A DNA stretch of 64,000 bases from Crossaster papposus (GCA_037893245.1 JBAIAA010000538.1:310001-374000), one strand, 5' to 3'. Numbered from the stretch's first letter, positions 25,718 through 36,935 are shown. Notes: generated by a model from the sequence alone, not told the origin. Numbers and translations: made by a program.

Positions 25718-28700
25718 ATGCCCCGGGTCAAATTGCTAATTTTGCCATTCCTGGAGGCCCCCTTCTATCTCCTAACACCCAGCCCCTTCCCGGGGCATGC
25801 TTTCCTTCATGCCCTTATTTGTGGGCGGGGATTGTGTGCACAAACCTATGGCGAATTTGAAACGCGTGTGTTAACGTTACAATTTTCAGAAAATCGAAAT
25901 AAAATACTAACAAAGCATGCCCCGGGACAAATTGCAAATTTTGCCATTCCTGGAGGCCCCCCTCTATCTCGTAACACCCAGCCCCTTCCCGGGGCATTCT
26001 TTCCTTCATGCCCTTATTTGTGGGCGGGGATTGTGTGCACAAACATATGGCGAATTTGAATCGCGTGTGTTAACGTTAAAATTTTCAGAAAATCGAAATA
26101 AAATACTAACAAAGCATGCCCCGGGTCAAATTGCTAATTTTGCCATTCCTGGAGGCCCCCCTCTATCTCCTAACACCCAGCCCCTTCCCGGGGCATGCTT
26201 TCCTTCATGCCCTTATTTGTGGGCGGGGATTGTGTGCACAAACCTAGGGCGAATTTGAAACGCGTGTGTTAACGTTACAATTTTCAGAAAATCGAAATAA
26301 AATACTAACAAAGCATGCCCCGGGTCAAATTGCTAATTTTGCCATTCCTGGAGGCCCCCCTCTATCTCCTAACACCCAGCCCCTTCCCGGGGCATGCTTT
26401 CCTTCATGCCCTTATTTGTGGGCGGGGATTGTGTGCACAAACCTATGGCGAATTTGAAACGCGTGTGTTAACGTTACAATTTTCAGAAAATCGAAATAAA
26501 ATACTAACAAAGCATGCCCCGGGACAAATTGCTAATTTTGCCATTCCTGGAGGCCCCCCTCTATCTCGTAACACCCAGCCCCTTCCCGGGGCATGCTTTC
26601 CTTCATGCCCTTATTTGTGGGCGGGGATTGTGTGCACAAACATATGGCGAATTTGAAACGCGTGTGTTAACGTTAAAATTTTCAGAAAATTGAAATAAAA
26701 TACTAACAAAGCATGCCCCGGGTCAAATTGCTAATTTTGCCATTCCTGGAGGCCCCCCTCTATCTCCTAACACCCAGCCCCTTCCCGGGGCATGCTTTCC
26801 TTCATGACCTTATTTGTGGGCGGGGATTGTGTGCACAAACCTATGGCGAATTTGAAACGCGTGTGTTAACGTTAAAATTGTCAGAAAATCGAAATAAAAT
26901 ACTAACAAAGCATGCCCCGGGTCAAATTGCTAATTTTGCCATTCCTGGAGGCCCCTCTCTATCTCCTAACACCCAGCCCCTTCCCGGGGCATGCTTTCCT
27001 TCATGCCCTTATTTGTGGGCGGGGATTGTGTGCACAAACCTATGGCGAATTTGAAACGCGTGTGTTAACGTTAAAGTTTTCAGAAAATCGAAATAAAATA
27101 CTAACAAAGCATGCCCCGGGTCAAATTGCTAATTTTGCCATTCCTGGAGGCCCCCCTCTATCTCCTAACACCCAGCCCCTTCCCGGGGCATGCTTTCCTT
27201 CATGCCCTTATTTGTGGGCGGGGATTGTGTGCACAAACCTATGGCGAATTTGAAACGCGTGTGTTAACGTTAACATTTTCAGAAAATCGAAATAAAATAC
27301 TAACAAAGCATGCCCCGGGTCAAATTGCTAATTTTGCCATTCCTGGAGGCCCCCTTCTATCTCCTAACACCCAGCCCCTTCCCGGGGCATGCTTTCCTTC
27401 ATGCCCTTATTTGTGGGCGGGGATTGTGTGCACAAACCTATGGCGAATTTGAAACGCGTGTGTTAACGTTACAATTTTCAGAAAATCGAAATAAAATACT
27501 AACAAAGCATGCCCCGGGACAAATTGCAAATTTTGCCATTCCTGGAGGCCCCCCTCTATCTCGTAACACCCAGCCCCTTCCCGGGGCATTCTTTCCTTCA
27601 TGCCCTTATTTGTGGGCGGGGATTGTGTGCACAAACATATGGCGAATTTGAAACGCGTGTGTTAACGTTAAAATTTTCAGAAAATCGAAATAAAATACTA
27701 ACAAAGCATGCCCCGGGTCAAATTGCTAATTTTGCCATTCCTGGAGGCCCCCCTCTATCTCCTAACACCCAGCCCCTTCCCGGGGCATGCTTTCCTTCAT
27801 GCCCTTATTTGTGGGCGGGGATTGTGTGCACAAACCTAGGGCGAATTTGAAACGCGTGTGTTAACGTTACAATTTTCAGAAAATCGAAATAAAATACTAA
27901 CAAAGCATGCCCCGGGTCAAATTGCTAATTTTGCCATTCCTGGAGGCCCCCCTCTATCTCCTAACACCCAGCCCCTTCCCGGGGCATGCTTTCCTTCATG
28001 CCCTTATTTGTGGGCGGGGATTGTGTGCACAAACCTATGGCGAATTTGAAACGCGTGTGTTAACGTTACAATTTTCAGAAAATCGAAATAAAATACTAAC
28101 AAAGCATGCCCCGGGACAAATTGCTAATTTTGCCATTCCTGGAGGCCCCCCTCTATCTCGTAACACCCAGCCCCTTCCCGGGGCATGCTTTCCTTCATGC
28201 CCTTATTTGTGGGCGGGGATTGTGTGCACAAACATATGGCGAATTTGAAACGCGTGTGTTAACGTTAAAATTTTCAGAAAATTGAAATAAAATACTAACA
28301 AAGCATGCCCCGGGTCAAATTGCTAATTTTGCCATTCCTGGGGGCCCCCCTCTATCTCCTAACACCCAGCCCCTTCCCGGGGCATGCTTTCCTTCATGAC
28401 CTTATTTGTGGGCGGGGATTGTGTGCACAAACCTATGGCGAATTTGAAACGCGTGTGTTAACGTTAAAATTGTCAGAAAATCGAAATAAAATACTAACAA
28501 AGCATGCCCCGGGTCAAATTGCTAATTTTGCCATTCCTGGAGGCCCCTCTCTATCTCCTAACACCCAGCCCCTTCCCGGGGCATGCTTTCCTTCATGCCC
28601 TTATTTGTGGGCGGGGATTGTGTGCACAAACCTATGGCGAATGTGAAACGCGTGTGTTAACGTTAAAGTTTTCAGAAAATCGAAATAAAATACTAACAAA

Positions 28701-28901
28701 GCATGCCCCGGGTCAAATTGCTAATTTTGCCATTCCTGGAGGCCCCCCTCTATCTCCTAACACCCAGCCCCTTCCCGGGGCATGCTTTCCTTCATGCCCT
28801 TATTTGTGGGCGGGGATTGTGTGCACAAACCTATGGCGAATTTGAAACGCGTGTGTTAACGTAAAAATTTTCAGAAAATCGAAATAAAATACTAACAAAG
28901 C
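25718..28901. repeat. Eight-monomer higher-order repeat, two copies (1592 bp)
   Basis: 25718-27309 and 27310-28901 match monomer by monomer: CCCCGGGACAAATTGCAAATT with GGGGCATTCTTTCC, then CCTAGGGCGAATT, then CCCCGGGACAAATTGCTAATT, then AAAATTGAAATAAA, then TTCATGACCTT with TTAAAATTGTC, then CCCCTCTCTAT. A few private changes separate the copies (GAATCGCG near 26058; TGGGGGCCC near 28339; GAATGTGAAACG near 28640). Few differences across 1.6 kb mean a recent duplication. Confidence 0.92.
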
Positions 28902-29356
28902 ATGCCCCGGGTCAAATTGCTAATTTTGCCATTCCTGGAGGCCCCCCTCTATCTCCTAACACTCAGCCCCTTCTCGGGGCATGCTTTCCTTCATGCCCTT
29001 ATTTGTGGGCGGGGATTGTGTGCACAAACCTATGGCGAATTTGAAACGCGTGTGTTAACGTTAACATTTTCAGAAAATCGAAATAAAATACTAACAAAGC
29101 ATGCCCCGGGTCAAATTGCTAATTTTGCCATTCCTGGAGGCCCCCCTCTATCTCCTAACACCCAGCCCCTTCCCGGGGCATGCTTTTCTTCATGCCCTTA
29201 TTTGTGGGCGGGGATTGTGTGCACAAACCTATGGCGAATTTGAAACGCGTGTGTTAACGTTAACATTTTCAGAAAATCGAAATAAAATACTAACAAAGCA
29301 TGCCCCGGGTCAAATTGCTAATGTTGCCATTCCTGGAGGCCCCCCTCTATCTCCTA

Positions 29357-29400
29357 ACACCCAAAAAATGCGTCAAGGAATACGTCAAAGATGAATTCGC
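29357..29400. other. Breakpoint between the 199-bp satellite and the composite minisatellite
   Basis: The last monomer runs normally to CTCCTAACACCCA (29363), where GCCCCTTCC should follow. Instead the composite-array linker CAAAAAATGCGTCAAGG begins. The bases CA (29362-29363) fit both partners, giving 2 bp of microhomology. The linker and the following 11-mers and 24-mers match the sequence after the type II box at 31411-31552. The break therefore fell at the 3' edge of such a box. Confidence 0.95.
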
Positions 29401-29970
29401 ATTGAATTCGCATTGAATTCGCATTGAATTCGCATTGAATTCGTCAACGAATAATTCATTGAATGCGTCAACGAATAATTCATTGAATGCGTCAACGAAT
29501 AATTCATTGAATGCGTCAACGAATAATTCATTGAATGCGTCAACGAATAATTCATTGAATGCGTCAACGAATAATTCGCATTGAATTCGCATTGAATTCG
29601 CATTGAATTCGCATTGAATTCGCATTGAATTCGCATTGAATTCGCATTGAATTCGCATTGAATTCGCATTGAATTCGCATTGAATTCGCATTGAATTCGC
29701 ATTGAATTCGCATTGAATTCGCATTGAATTCGCATTGAATTCACATTGAATGCGTCAACGAATAATTCATTGAATTCGCATTGAATTCGCATTGAATTCG
29801 CATTGAATTCGCATTGAATTCGCATTGAATTCGCATTGAATTCGCATTGAATTCGCATTGAATTCGCATTGAATCGGACATCATCGGACATCATCGAATC
29901 ATCAAATCATCAAATCATCAAATCATCAAATCATCAAATCATCAAATCATCAAATCATCAAATCATCAAA
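29364..29970. repeat. Composite unit U0 (partial, starts at the breakpoint)
   Basis: Linker, a few 11-mers, six 24-bp repeats (GCGTCAACGAATAATTCATT core, 29441-29577), 11-mers to about 29740, one GCGTCAACGAATAATTCATTG element near 29751, more 11-mers, only two 10-mers (29876-29895), and nine 8-mers (29896-29967; one GAATCATC then eight AAATCATC). Confidence 0.93.
29441..29577. repeat. 24-bp tandem repeat, six copies
   Basis: The unit GCGTCAACGAATAATTCATTGAAT-like 24-mer (core GCGTCAACGAATAATTCATT) starts at 29441, 29465, 29489, 29513, 29537 and 29561. The first copy has TCGTCAAC, and the last runs into 11-mers. In other units this 24-mer is a single-copy linker before the G-rich boxes, so here it has been amplified. 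Confidence 0.92.
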
Positions 29971-30717
29971 TTTCCCGAGGGGGGATTTTCCGCGGGGGAC
30001 TTCCCACATCTAAAAATGCGTCAAAGAATAAGTTAAATCATTGAATTCGCATTGAATTCGCATTGAATTCGCATTTAATTCGCATTGAATTCGCATTGAA
30101 TTCGCATTGAATTCGGACATCACCGGACATCACCGGACATCACCGGACATCACCGGACATCACCGGACATCACCGGACATCACCGGACATCACCGGACAT
30201 CACCGGACATCATCGGACATCATCGGACATCATCGGACATCATCGGACATCACCGGACATCACCGGACATCACCGGACATCACCGGACATCACCGGACAT
30301 CACCGGACATCACCGGACATCACCGGACATCACCGGACATCACCGGACATCACCGGACATCATCGGACATCATCGGGCATCATCGGGCATCATCGGGCAT
30401 CATCGGACATCATCGGACATCATCGGACATCATCGGACATCACCGGACATCACCGGACATCACCGGACATCACCGGACATCACCGGACATCACCGGACAT
30501 CACCGGACATCATCGGACATCATCGGACATCACCGGACATCACCGGACATCACCGGACATCATCGGACATCATTGGACATCATCGGACATCATCGGACAT
30601 CATCGGACATCATCGGACATCATAGGACATCATCGGACATCATCGGACATCATCGAACATCATCGGACATCATCGAATCATCGAATCATCAAATCATCAA
30701 ATCATCAAATCATCAAA
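29971..30717. repeat. Composite unit U1 (no long G-rich box)
   Basis: Short box 29971-30010 (variant CCCGAGGGGGG), linker, about six 11-mers to 30114, then 56 10-mers (30115-30674) and five 8-mers (30675-30714). The 10-mer tract is a mosaic of CACC and CATC types with three consecutive GGGCATCATC copies near 30375-30404, a CATTGGACAT near 30571 and a CATAGGACAT near 30621. Confidence 0.92.
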
Positions 30718-32464
30718 TTTCCCGCGGGGGGATTTTCCGCGGGGGACTTCCCACATCAAAAAATGCGTCAAAGAATAAGTTAAATCATTGAATTCGCATT
30801 GAATTCGCATTGAATTGGCATTGAATTCGCATTGAATTCGCATTGAATGCGTCAACGAATAATTCATTGAATTCGCATTGAATTTGCATAATTCCTTGAA
30901 TTCGGCAGGGGATTTCCCCGGGAGGAATTTCCCGTGAGGGGGATTTCCCGTGGGGGGATTTACCGTGGGGCAATTTCCCTTGGGGCATTTTCCGCGGGGC
31001 AATTTCCCGCAGGCGACTTCCCACATCTAAAAATGCGTCAAAGAATACGTCAAAGATTAATTCATTGAATTCGCATTGAATTCGCATTGAATTCGCATTG
31101 AATTCGCATTGAATTCGCATTGAATTCGCATTGAATTCGCATTGAATTCGCATTGAATTCGCATTGAATTCGCATTGAATTCGCATTGAATTCGCATTGA
31201 ATTCGCATTGAATTCGCATTGAATTCGCATTGAATTCGCATTGAATTCGCATTGAATTCGCATTGAATTCGCATTGAATTCGCATTGAATTCGCATTGAA
31301 TTCGCATTGAATTCGCATTGAATTCGCATTGAATGCGTCAACAAATACGTCAAAGAATACGTCAACGAATAATTCATTGAATTCGCATTAAATTTGCATA
31401 ATTCCTTGAATTCGGCAGGGGATTTCCCCGGGAGAAATTTCCCGTGGGGGGGATTTCCCGTGGGGGGATTTACCGTGGGGCGAATTCCCGTGGGGCAATT
31501 TCCCTTGGGGCATTTTACGCGGGGCGATTTCCCGCGGGCGACTTCCCACATCAAAAAATGCGTCAAGGAATACGTCAAAGATGAATTCGCATTGAATTCG
31601 CATTGAATTCGCATTGAATTCGCATTAAATTCGCATTGAATGCGTCAACGAATAATTCATTGAATGCGTCAACGAATAATTCATTGAATGCGTCAACGAA
31701 TAATTCATTGAATGCGTCAACGAATAATTCATTGAATGCGTCAACGAATAATTCATTGAATGCGTCAACGAATAATTCATTGAATGCGTCAACGAATAAT
31801 TCGCATTGAATGCGTCAACGAATAATTCGCATTGAATGCGTCAACGAATAATTCGCATTGAATGCGTCAACGAACAATTCGCATTGAATTCGCATTGAAT
31901 TTGCATTGAATTTGCATTGAATTCGCATTGAATTCGCATTGAATTCGCATTGAATTCGCATTGAATTCGCATTGAATTCGCATTGAATTCGCATTGAATT
32001 CGCATTGAATTCGCATTGAATTCGCATTGAATTCGCATTGAATTCGCATTGAATTCGCATTGAATTCGCATTGAATTCGCATTGAATTCGCATTGAATTC
32101 GCATTGAATTCGCATTGAATTCGCATTGAATTCGCATTGAATTCGCATTGAATTCGCATTTAATTCGCATTGAATTCGCATTGAATTCGCATTGAATTCG
32201 GACATCATCGGACATCATCGGGCATCATCGGACATCACCGGACATCACCGGACATCACCGGACATCACCGGACATCACCGGACATCACCGGACATCACCG
32301 GACATCATCGGACATCATCGGACATCATCGGACATCATCGGACATCATCGGACATCATCGGACATCATCGGACATCATCGGACATCATCGAATCATCGAA
32401 TCATCGAATCATCGAATCATCAAATCATCAAATCATCAAATCATCAAATCATCAAATCATCAAA
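30718..32464. repeat. Composite unit U2 (type III + type II boxes, 24-mers)
   Basis: Short box 30718-30757; 11-mers with one GAATTGGCATT; type III box 30901-31027; about 24 11-mers 31065-31332; type II box 31411-31552 (here ending CACATC rather than CACATA); linker; 24/26-bp array 31642-31889; 11-mers to 32199; 19 10-mers 32200-32389; nine 8-mers 32390-32461. The segment from 31553 is the counterpart of the sequence right of the satellite breakpoint. Confidence 0.92.
31642..31889. repeat. 24-bp then 26-bp tandem repeat
   Basis: Six 24-bp copies start at 31642, 31666, 31690, 31714, 31738 and 31762. They are followed by 26-bp copies at 31786, 31812, 31838 and 31864, in which ATTCATTGAAT is replaced by ATTCGCATTGAAT. 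The 26-mers are hybrids of the 24-mer and the 11-mer, showing how new periods arise by exchange between modules. The last copy has CGAACAATTC. Confidence 0.9.
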
Positions 32465-32647
32465 TTTCCCGCGGGGGGATTTTCCGCAGGGGACTTCCCA
32501 CATCAAAAAATGCGTCAAAGAATAAGTTAAATCATTGAATTCGCATTGAATTCGCATTGAATTCGCATTGAATTCGCATTGAATTCGCATTGAATGCGTC
32601 AACGAATAATTCATTGAATTCGCATTGAATTTTCATAATTCCTTGAA

Positions 32648-32774
32648 TTCGGCAGGGGATTTCCCCGGGAGGAGTTTCCCGTGAGGGGGATTTCCCGTGG
32701 GGGGATTTACCGTGGGGCGATTTCCCGTGGGGCAATTTCCCTTGGGGCATTTCCCGCGGGCGACTTCCCACATC
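32648..32774 (+). repeat. Type I long G-rich box (127 bp), representative of 15 copies
   Basis: Runs from TTCGGCAGGGG to CCCACATC. Diagnostics are AGGAGTTTCCCGTGAGGGGG and an upstream TTTTCATAATTCC. Copies start at 32648, 34145, 35524, 37119, 38581, 40199, 41374, 42274, 43506, 45022, 46585, 48317, 53726, 55264 and 62915. It contains degenerate repeats of GATTTCCCGTGGGG, in which CCC and G-runs of 4-6 alternate. It always lies upstream of a type II box. Confidence 0.95.
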
Positions 32775-33058
32775 AAAAAATGCGTCAAAGAATACGTCAA
32801 AGATTAATGCATTGAATTCGCATTGAATTCGCATTGAATTCGCATTGAATTCGCATTGAATTCGCATTGAATTCGCATTGAATTCGCATTGAATTCGCAT
32901 TGAATTCGCATTGAATTCGCATTGAATTCGCATTGAATTCGCATTGAATTCGCATTGAATTCGCATTGAATTCGCATTGAATGCGTCAACAAATACGTCA
33001 AAGAATACGTCAACGAATAATTCATTGAATTCGCATTGAATTTCCATAATTCCTTGAA

Positions 33059-33200
33059 TTCGGCAGGGGATTTCCCCGGGAGGAATTTCCCGTGGGGGGG
33101 ATTTCCCTTGGGGGGATTTACCGTGGGGCGAATTCCCGTGGGGCAATTTCCCTTGGGGCATTTTACGCGGGGCGATTTCCCGCGGGCGACTTCCCACATA
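33059..33200 (+). repeat. Type II long G-rich box (about 142 bp), representative of 17 copies
   Basis: Runs from TTCGGCAGGGG to CCCACATA. Diagnostics are AGGAATTTCCCGTGGGGGGG, CGAATTCCCGTGGGG, and TTTTACGCGGGGCG. Copies start at 31411, 33059, 34501, 35891, 37541, 38970, 40566, 41807, 42653, 43895, 44563, 45411, 46952, 48728, 54137, 55675 and 63326. A plus-strand frame of 65 codons rich in Gly, Pro and Phe crosses most copies, but it is shifted by G-run length changes at 35891, 40566, 44563 and 46952, so coding is not supported. Confidence 0.95.
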
Positions 33201-33961
33201 AAAAAATGCGTCAAGGAATACGTCAAAGATTAATTCATTGAATTCGCATTGAATTCGCATTAAATTCGCATTGAATTCGCATTGAATTCGCATTGAATTC
33301 GCATTGAATTCGCATTGAATTCGCATTGAATTCGCATTGAATTCGCATTGAATTCGCATTGAATTCGCATTGAATTCGCATTGAATTCGCATTGAATTCG
33401 CATTGAATTCGCATTGAATTCGCATTGAATTCGCATTGAATTCGCATTGAATTCGCATTGAATTCGCATTGAATTCGCATTGAATTCGCATTGAATTCGC
33501 ATTGAATTCGCATTGAATTCGCATTGAATTCGCATTGAATTCGCATTGAATTCGCATTGAATTCGCATTGAATTCGCATTGAATTCGCATTGAATTCGCA
33601 TTGAATTCGCATTGAATTCGCATTGAATTCGCATTGAATTCGCATTGAATTCGCATTGAATTCGCATTGAATTCGCATTGAATTCGCATTGAATTCGGAC
33701 ATCATCGGACATCATCGGGCATCATCGGACATCACCGGACATCACCGGACATCACCGGACATCACCGGACATCACCGGACATCACCGGACATCACCGGAC
33801 ATCATCGGACATCATCGGACATCATCGGACATCATCGGACATCATCGGACATCATCGGACATCATCGGACATCATCGGACATCATCGAATCATCGAATCA
33901 TCGAATCATCGAATCATCAAATCATCAAATCATCAAATCATCAAATCATCAAATCATCAAA

Positions 33962-35351
33962 TTTCCCGCGGGGGGATTTTCCGCAGGGGACTTCCCACAT
34001 CAAAAAATGCGTCAAAGAATAAGTTAAATCATTGAATTCGCATTGAATTCGCATTGAATTCGCATTGAATTCGCATTGAATTCGCATTGAATGCGTCAAC
34101 GAATAATTCATTGAATTCGCATTGAATTTTCATAATTCCTTGAATTCGGCAGGGGATTTCCCCGGGAGGAGTTTCCCGTGAGGGGGATTTCCCGTGGGGG
34201 GATTTACCGTGGGGCGATTTCCCGTGGGGCAATTTCCCTTGGGGCTTTTCCCGCGGGCGACTTCCCACATCAAAAAATGCGTCAAAGAATACGTCAAAGA
34301 TTAATGCATTGAATTCGCATTGAATTCGCATTGAATTCGCATTGAATTCGCATTGAATTCGCATTGAATTCGCATTGAATTCGCATTGAATTCGCATTGA
34401 ATTCGCATTGAATTCGCATTGAATGCGTCAACAAATACGTCAAAGAATACGTCAACGAATAATTCATTGAATTCGCATTGAATTTCCATAATTCCTTGAA
34501 TTCGGCAGGGGATTTCCCCGGGAGGAATTTCCCGTGGGGGGGATTTCCCGTGGGGGGATTTACCGTGGGGCGAATTCCCGTGGGGCAATTTCCCTTGGGG
34601 CATTTTACGCGGGGCGATTTCCCGCGGGCGACTTCCCACATAAAAAAATGCGTCAAGGAATACGTCAAAGATTAATTCATTGAATTCGCATTGAATTCGC
34701 ATTGAATTCGCATTGAATTCGCATTGAATTCGCATTGAATTCGCATTGAATTCGCATTGAATTCGCATTGAATTCGCATTGAATTCGCATTGAATTCGCA
34801 TTGAATTCGCATTGAATTCGCATTGAATTCGCATTGAATTCGCATTGAATTCGCATTGAATTCGCATTGAATTCGCATTGAATTCGCATTGAATTCGCAT
34901 TGAATTCGCATTGAATTCGCATTGAATTCGCATTGAATTCGCATTGAATTCGCATTGAATTCGCATTGAATTCGCATTGAATTCGCATTGAATTCGCATT
35001 GAATTCGCATTGAATTCGCATTGAATTCGCATTGAATTCGCATTGAATTCGCATTGAATTCGCATTGAATTCGCATTGAATTCGCATTGAATTCGGACAT
35101 CATCGGACATCATCGGGCATCATCGGACATCACCGGACATCACCGGACATCACCGGACATCACCGGACATCACCGGACATCACCGGACATCACCGGACAT
35201 CATCGGACATCATCGGACATCATCGGACATCATCGGACATCATCGGACATCATCGGACATCATCGGACATCATCGGACATCATCGAATCATCGAATCATC
35301 GAATCATCGAATCATCAAATCATCAAATCATCAAATCATCAAATCATCAAA
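33962..35351. repeat. Composite unit U4 (1390 bp)
   Basis: Short box 33962-34001 (CCGCAGGGG variant as in U3); type I box 34145-34271 with GGGGCTTTTCCC in place of GGGGCATTTCCC; 11-mers 34309-34423; type II box 34501-34642; 11-mers 34678-35094; 19 10-mers 35095-35284; eight 8-mers 35285-35348, one fewer than its neighbours. Confidence 0.92.
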
Positions 35352-36935
35352 TTTCCCGCGGGGGGATTTTCCGCGGGGGACTTCCCACATCAAAAAATGC
35401 GTCAAAGAATAAGTTAAATCATTGAATTCGCATTGAATTCGCATTGAATTCGCATTGAATTCGCATTGAATGCGTCAACGAATAATTCATTGAATTCGCA
35501 TTGAATTTTCATAATTCCTTGAATTCGGCAGGGGATTTCCCCGGGAGGAGTTTCCCGTGAGGGGGATTTCCCGTGGGGGGATTTACCGTGGGGCGATTTC
35601 CCGTGGGGCAATTTCCCTTGGGGCATTTCCCGCGGGCGACTTCCCACATCAAAAAATGCGTCAAAGAATACGTCAAAGATTAATGCATTGAATTCGCATT
35701 GAATTCGCATTGAATTCGCATTGAATTCGCATTGAATTCGCATTGAATTCGCATTGAATTCGCATTGAATTCGCATTGAATTCGCATTGAATTCGCATTG
35801 AATTCGCATTGAATGCGTCAACAAATACGTCAAAGAATACGTCAACGAATAATTCATTGAATTCGCATTGAATTTCCATAATTCCTTGAATTCGGCAGGG
35901 GATTTCCCCGGGAGGAATTTCCCGTGGGGGGATTTCCCGTGGGGGGATTTACCGTGGGGCGAATTCCCGTGGGGCAATTTCCCTTGGGGCATTTTACGCG
36001 GGGCGATTTCCCGCGGGCGACTTCCCACATAAAAAAATGCGTCAAGGAATACGTCAAAGATTAATTCATTGAATTCGCATTGAATTCGCATTGAATTCGC
36101 ATTGAATTCGCATTGAATTCGCATTGAATTCGCATTGAATTCGCATTGAATTCGCATTGAATTCGCATTGAATTCGCATTGAATTCGCATTGAATTCGCA
36201 TTGAATTCGCATTGAATTCGCATTGAATTCGCATTGAATTCGCATTGAATTCGCATTGAATTCGCATTGAATTCGCATTGAATTCGCATTGAATTCGCAT
36301 TGAATTCGCATTGAATTCGCATTGAATTCGCATTGAATTCGCATTGAATTCGCATTGAATTCGCATTGAATTCGCATTGAATTCGCATTGAATTCGCATT
36401 GAATTCGCATTGAATTCGCATTGAATTCGCATTGAATTCGCATTGAATTCGCATTGAATTCGCATTGAATTCGCATTGAATTCGCATTGAATTCGCATTG
36501 AATTCGCATTGAATTCGCATTGAATTCGCATTGAATTCGCATTGAATTCGCATTGAATTCGCATTGAATTCGCATTGAATTCGCATTGAATTCGCATTGA
36601 ATTCGCATTGAATTCGCATTGAATTCGCATTGAATTCGCATTGAATTCGCATTGAATTCGCATTGAATTCGGACATCATCGGACATCATCGGGCATCATC
36701 GGACATCACCGGACATCACCGGACATCACCGGACATCACCGGACATCACCGGACATCACCGGACATCACCGGACATCATCGGACATCATCGGACATCATC
36801 GGACATCATCGGACATCATCGGACATCATCGGACATCATCGGACATCATCGGACATCATCGAATCATCGAATCATCGAATCATCGAATCATCAAATCATC
36901 AAATCATCAAATCATCAAATCATCAAATCATCAAA
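35352..36935. repeat. Composite unit U5 (1584 bp)
   Basis: Short box 35352-35391; type I box 35524-35650; 11-mers 35690-35811; type II box 35891-36031, one G shorter than usual in its first G-run; about 55 11-mers 36067-36670; 19 10-mers 36671-36860; nine 8-mers 36861-36932. Confidence 0.92.

Larger units (their letters stand above)
1..29363. repeat. 199-bp satellite array (about 147 tandem monomers)
   Basis: The same 199-bp unit recurs head to tail from the first base to 29363, always in one orientation. The landmark ATGCCCCGGGTC recurs every 199 bp (19351, 19550, 19749, 19948 and so on), with rare 1-2 bp slips: 95 to 293 is 198 bp, 1885 to 2281 lacks 2 bp across two monomers, and single-base gains or losses occur near 5660, 6457, 15213 and 25560. 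The period is close to a nucleosome repeat length, as is common for centromeric and pericentromeric satellites (general knowledge). I do not recognise the family. The 113-codon frames that recur at each monomer start in the next reading register each time (199 = 3 x 66 + 1) and overlap one another, so they are not genes. The left end is cut by the window; the right end is a breakpoint. Confidence 0.98.
4841..29363. repeat. Satellite subfamily B block
   Basis: About 123 monomers carry CTAACAAAGC and CCTTCCCGG. Three zones differ in texture. From 5.0 to 8.9 kb monomers are heterogeneous (GGGACATGC, TATATCTCC, TTCCAGGGG, AATAGTAAC variants). From 8.9 to 14 kb many carry AAAATATAAATAAA or AATCTAAATAAA. 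From 14 kb onward monomers are close to consensus. Five successive monomers from 19351 appear identical or nearly so, as do several from 24127. Homogeneity stays high right up to the break at 29363. Confidence 0.93.
32465..33961. repeat. Composite unit U3 (1497 bp, type I + type II)
   Basis: Short box 32465-32504 (TTTTCCGCAGGGGAC variant); type I box 32648-32774; 11-mers 32813-32980; type II box 33059-33200; about 41 11-mers 33236-33696, with one CATTAAATTC copy near 33260; 19 10-mers 33697-33886; nine 8-mers 33887-33958. This is the archetype of the commonest unit. Confidence 0.93.

Noticed and set aside
25815-27634. 75-codon minus-strand frame found twice, 1592 bp apart
   Set aside because: The two copies are explained by the eight-monomer duplication. 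The frame exists only because a variant monomer lost the stops found in others.
293-29243. Recurring 113-codon plus-strand frames, one per satellite monomer
   Set aside because: They overlap one another, change frame every 199 bp and tolerate indels without compensation. They follow from a stop-poor repeat, not from a gene family.
30115-30674. CRISPR-like direct repeats
   Set aside because: Units are contiguous 10-mers with no spacers of unique sequence, and there are no cas genes. It is a minisatellite.
32648-32774. GGGGATTTCCCC as an NF-kappaB-type binding site
   Set aside because: It resembles the animal consensus, but the taxon is unknown, the context is a repeat of CCC and G-runs, and no gene is nearby.
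33036-33233. 65-codon Gly/Pro/Phe-rich frame in type II boxes, present in most copies
   Set aside because: It persists because the box is copied. Changes in G-run length break it at 35891, 40566, 44563 and 46952, and it sits in a repeat with no promoter or independent conservation.
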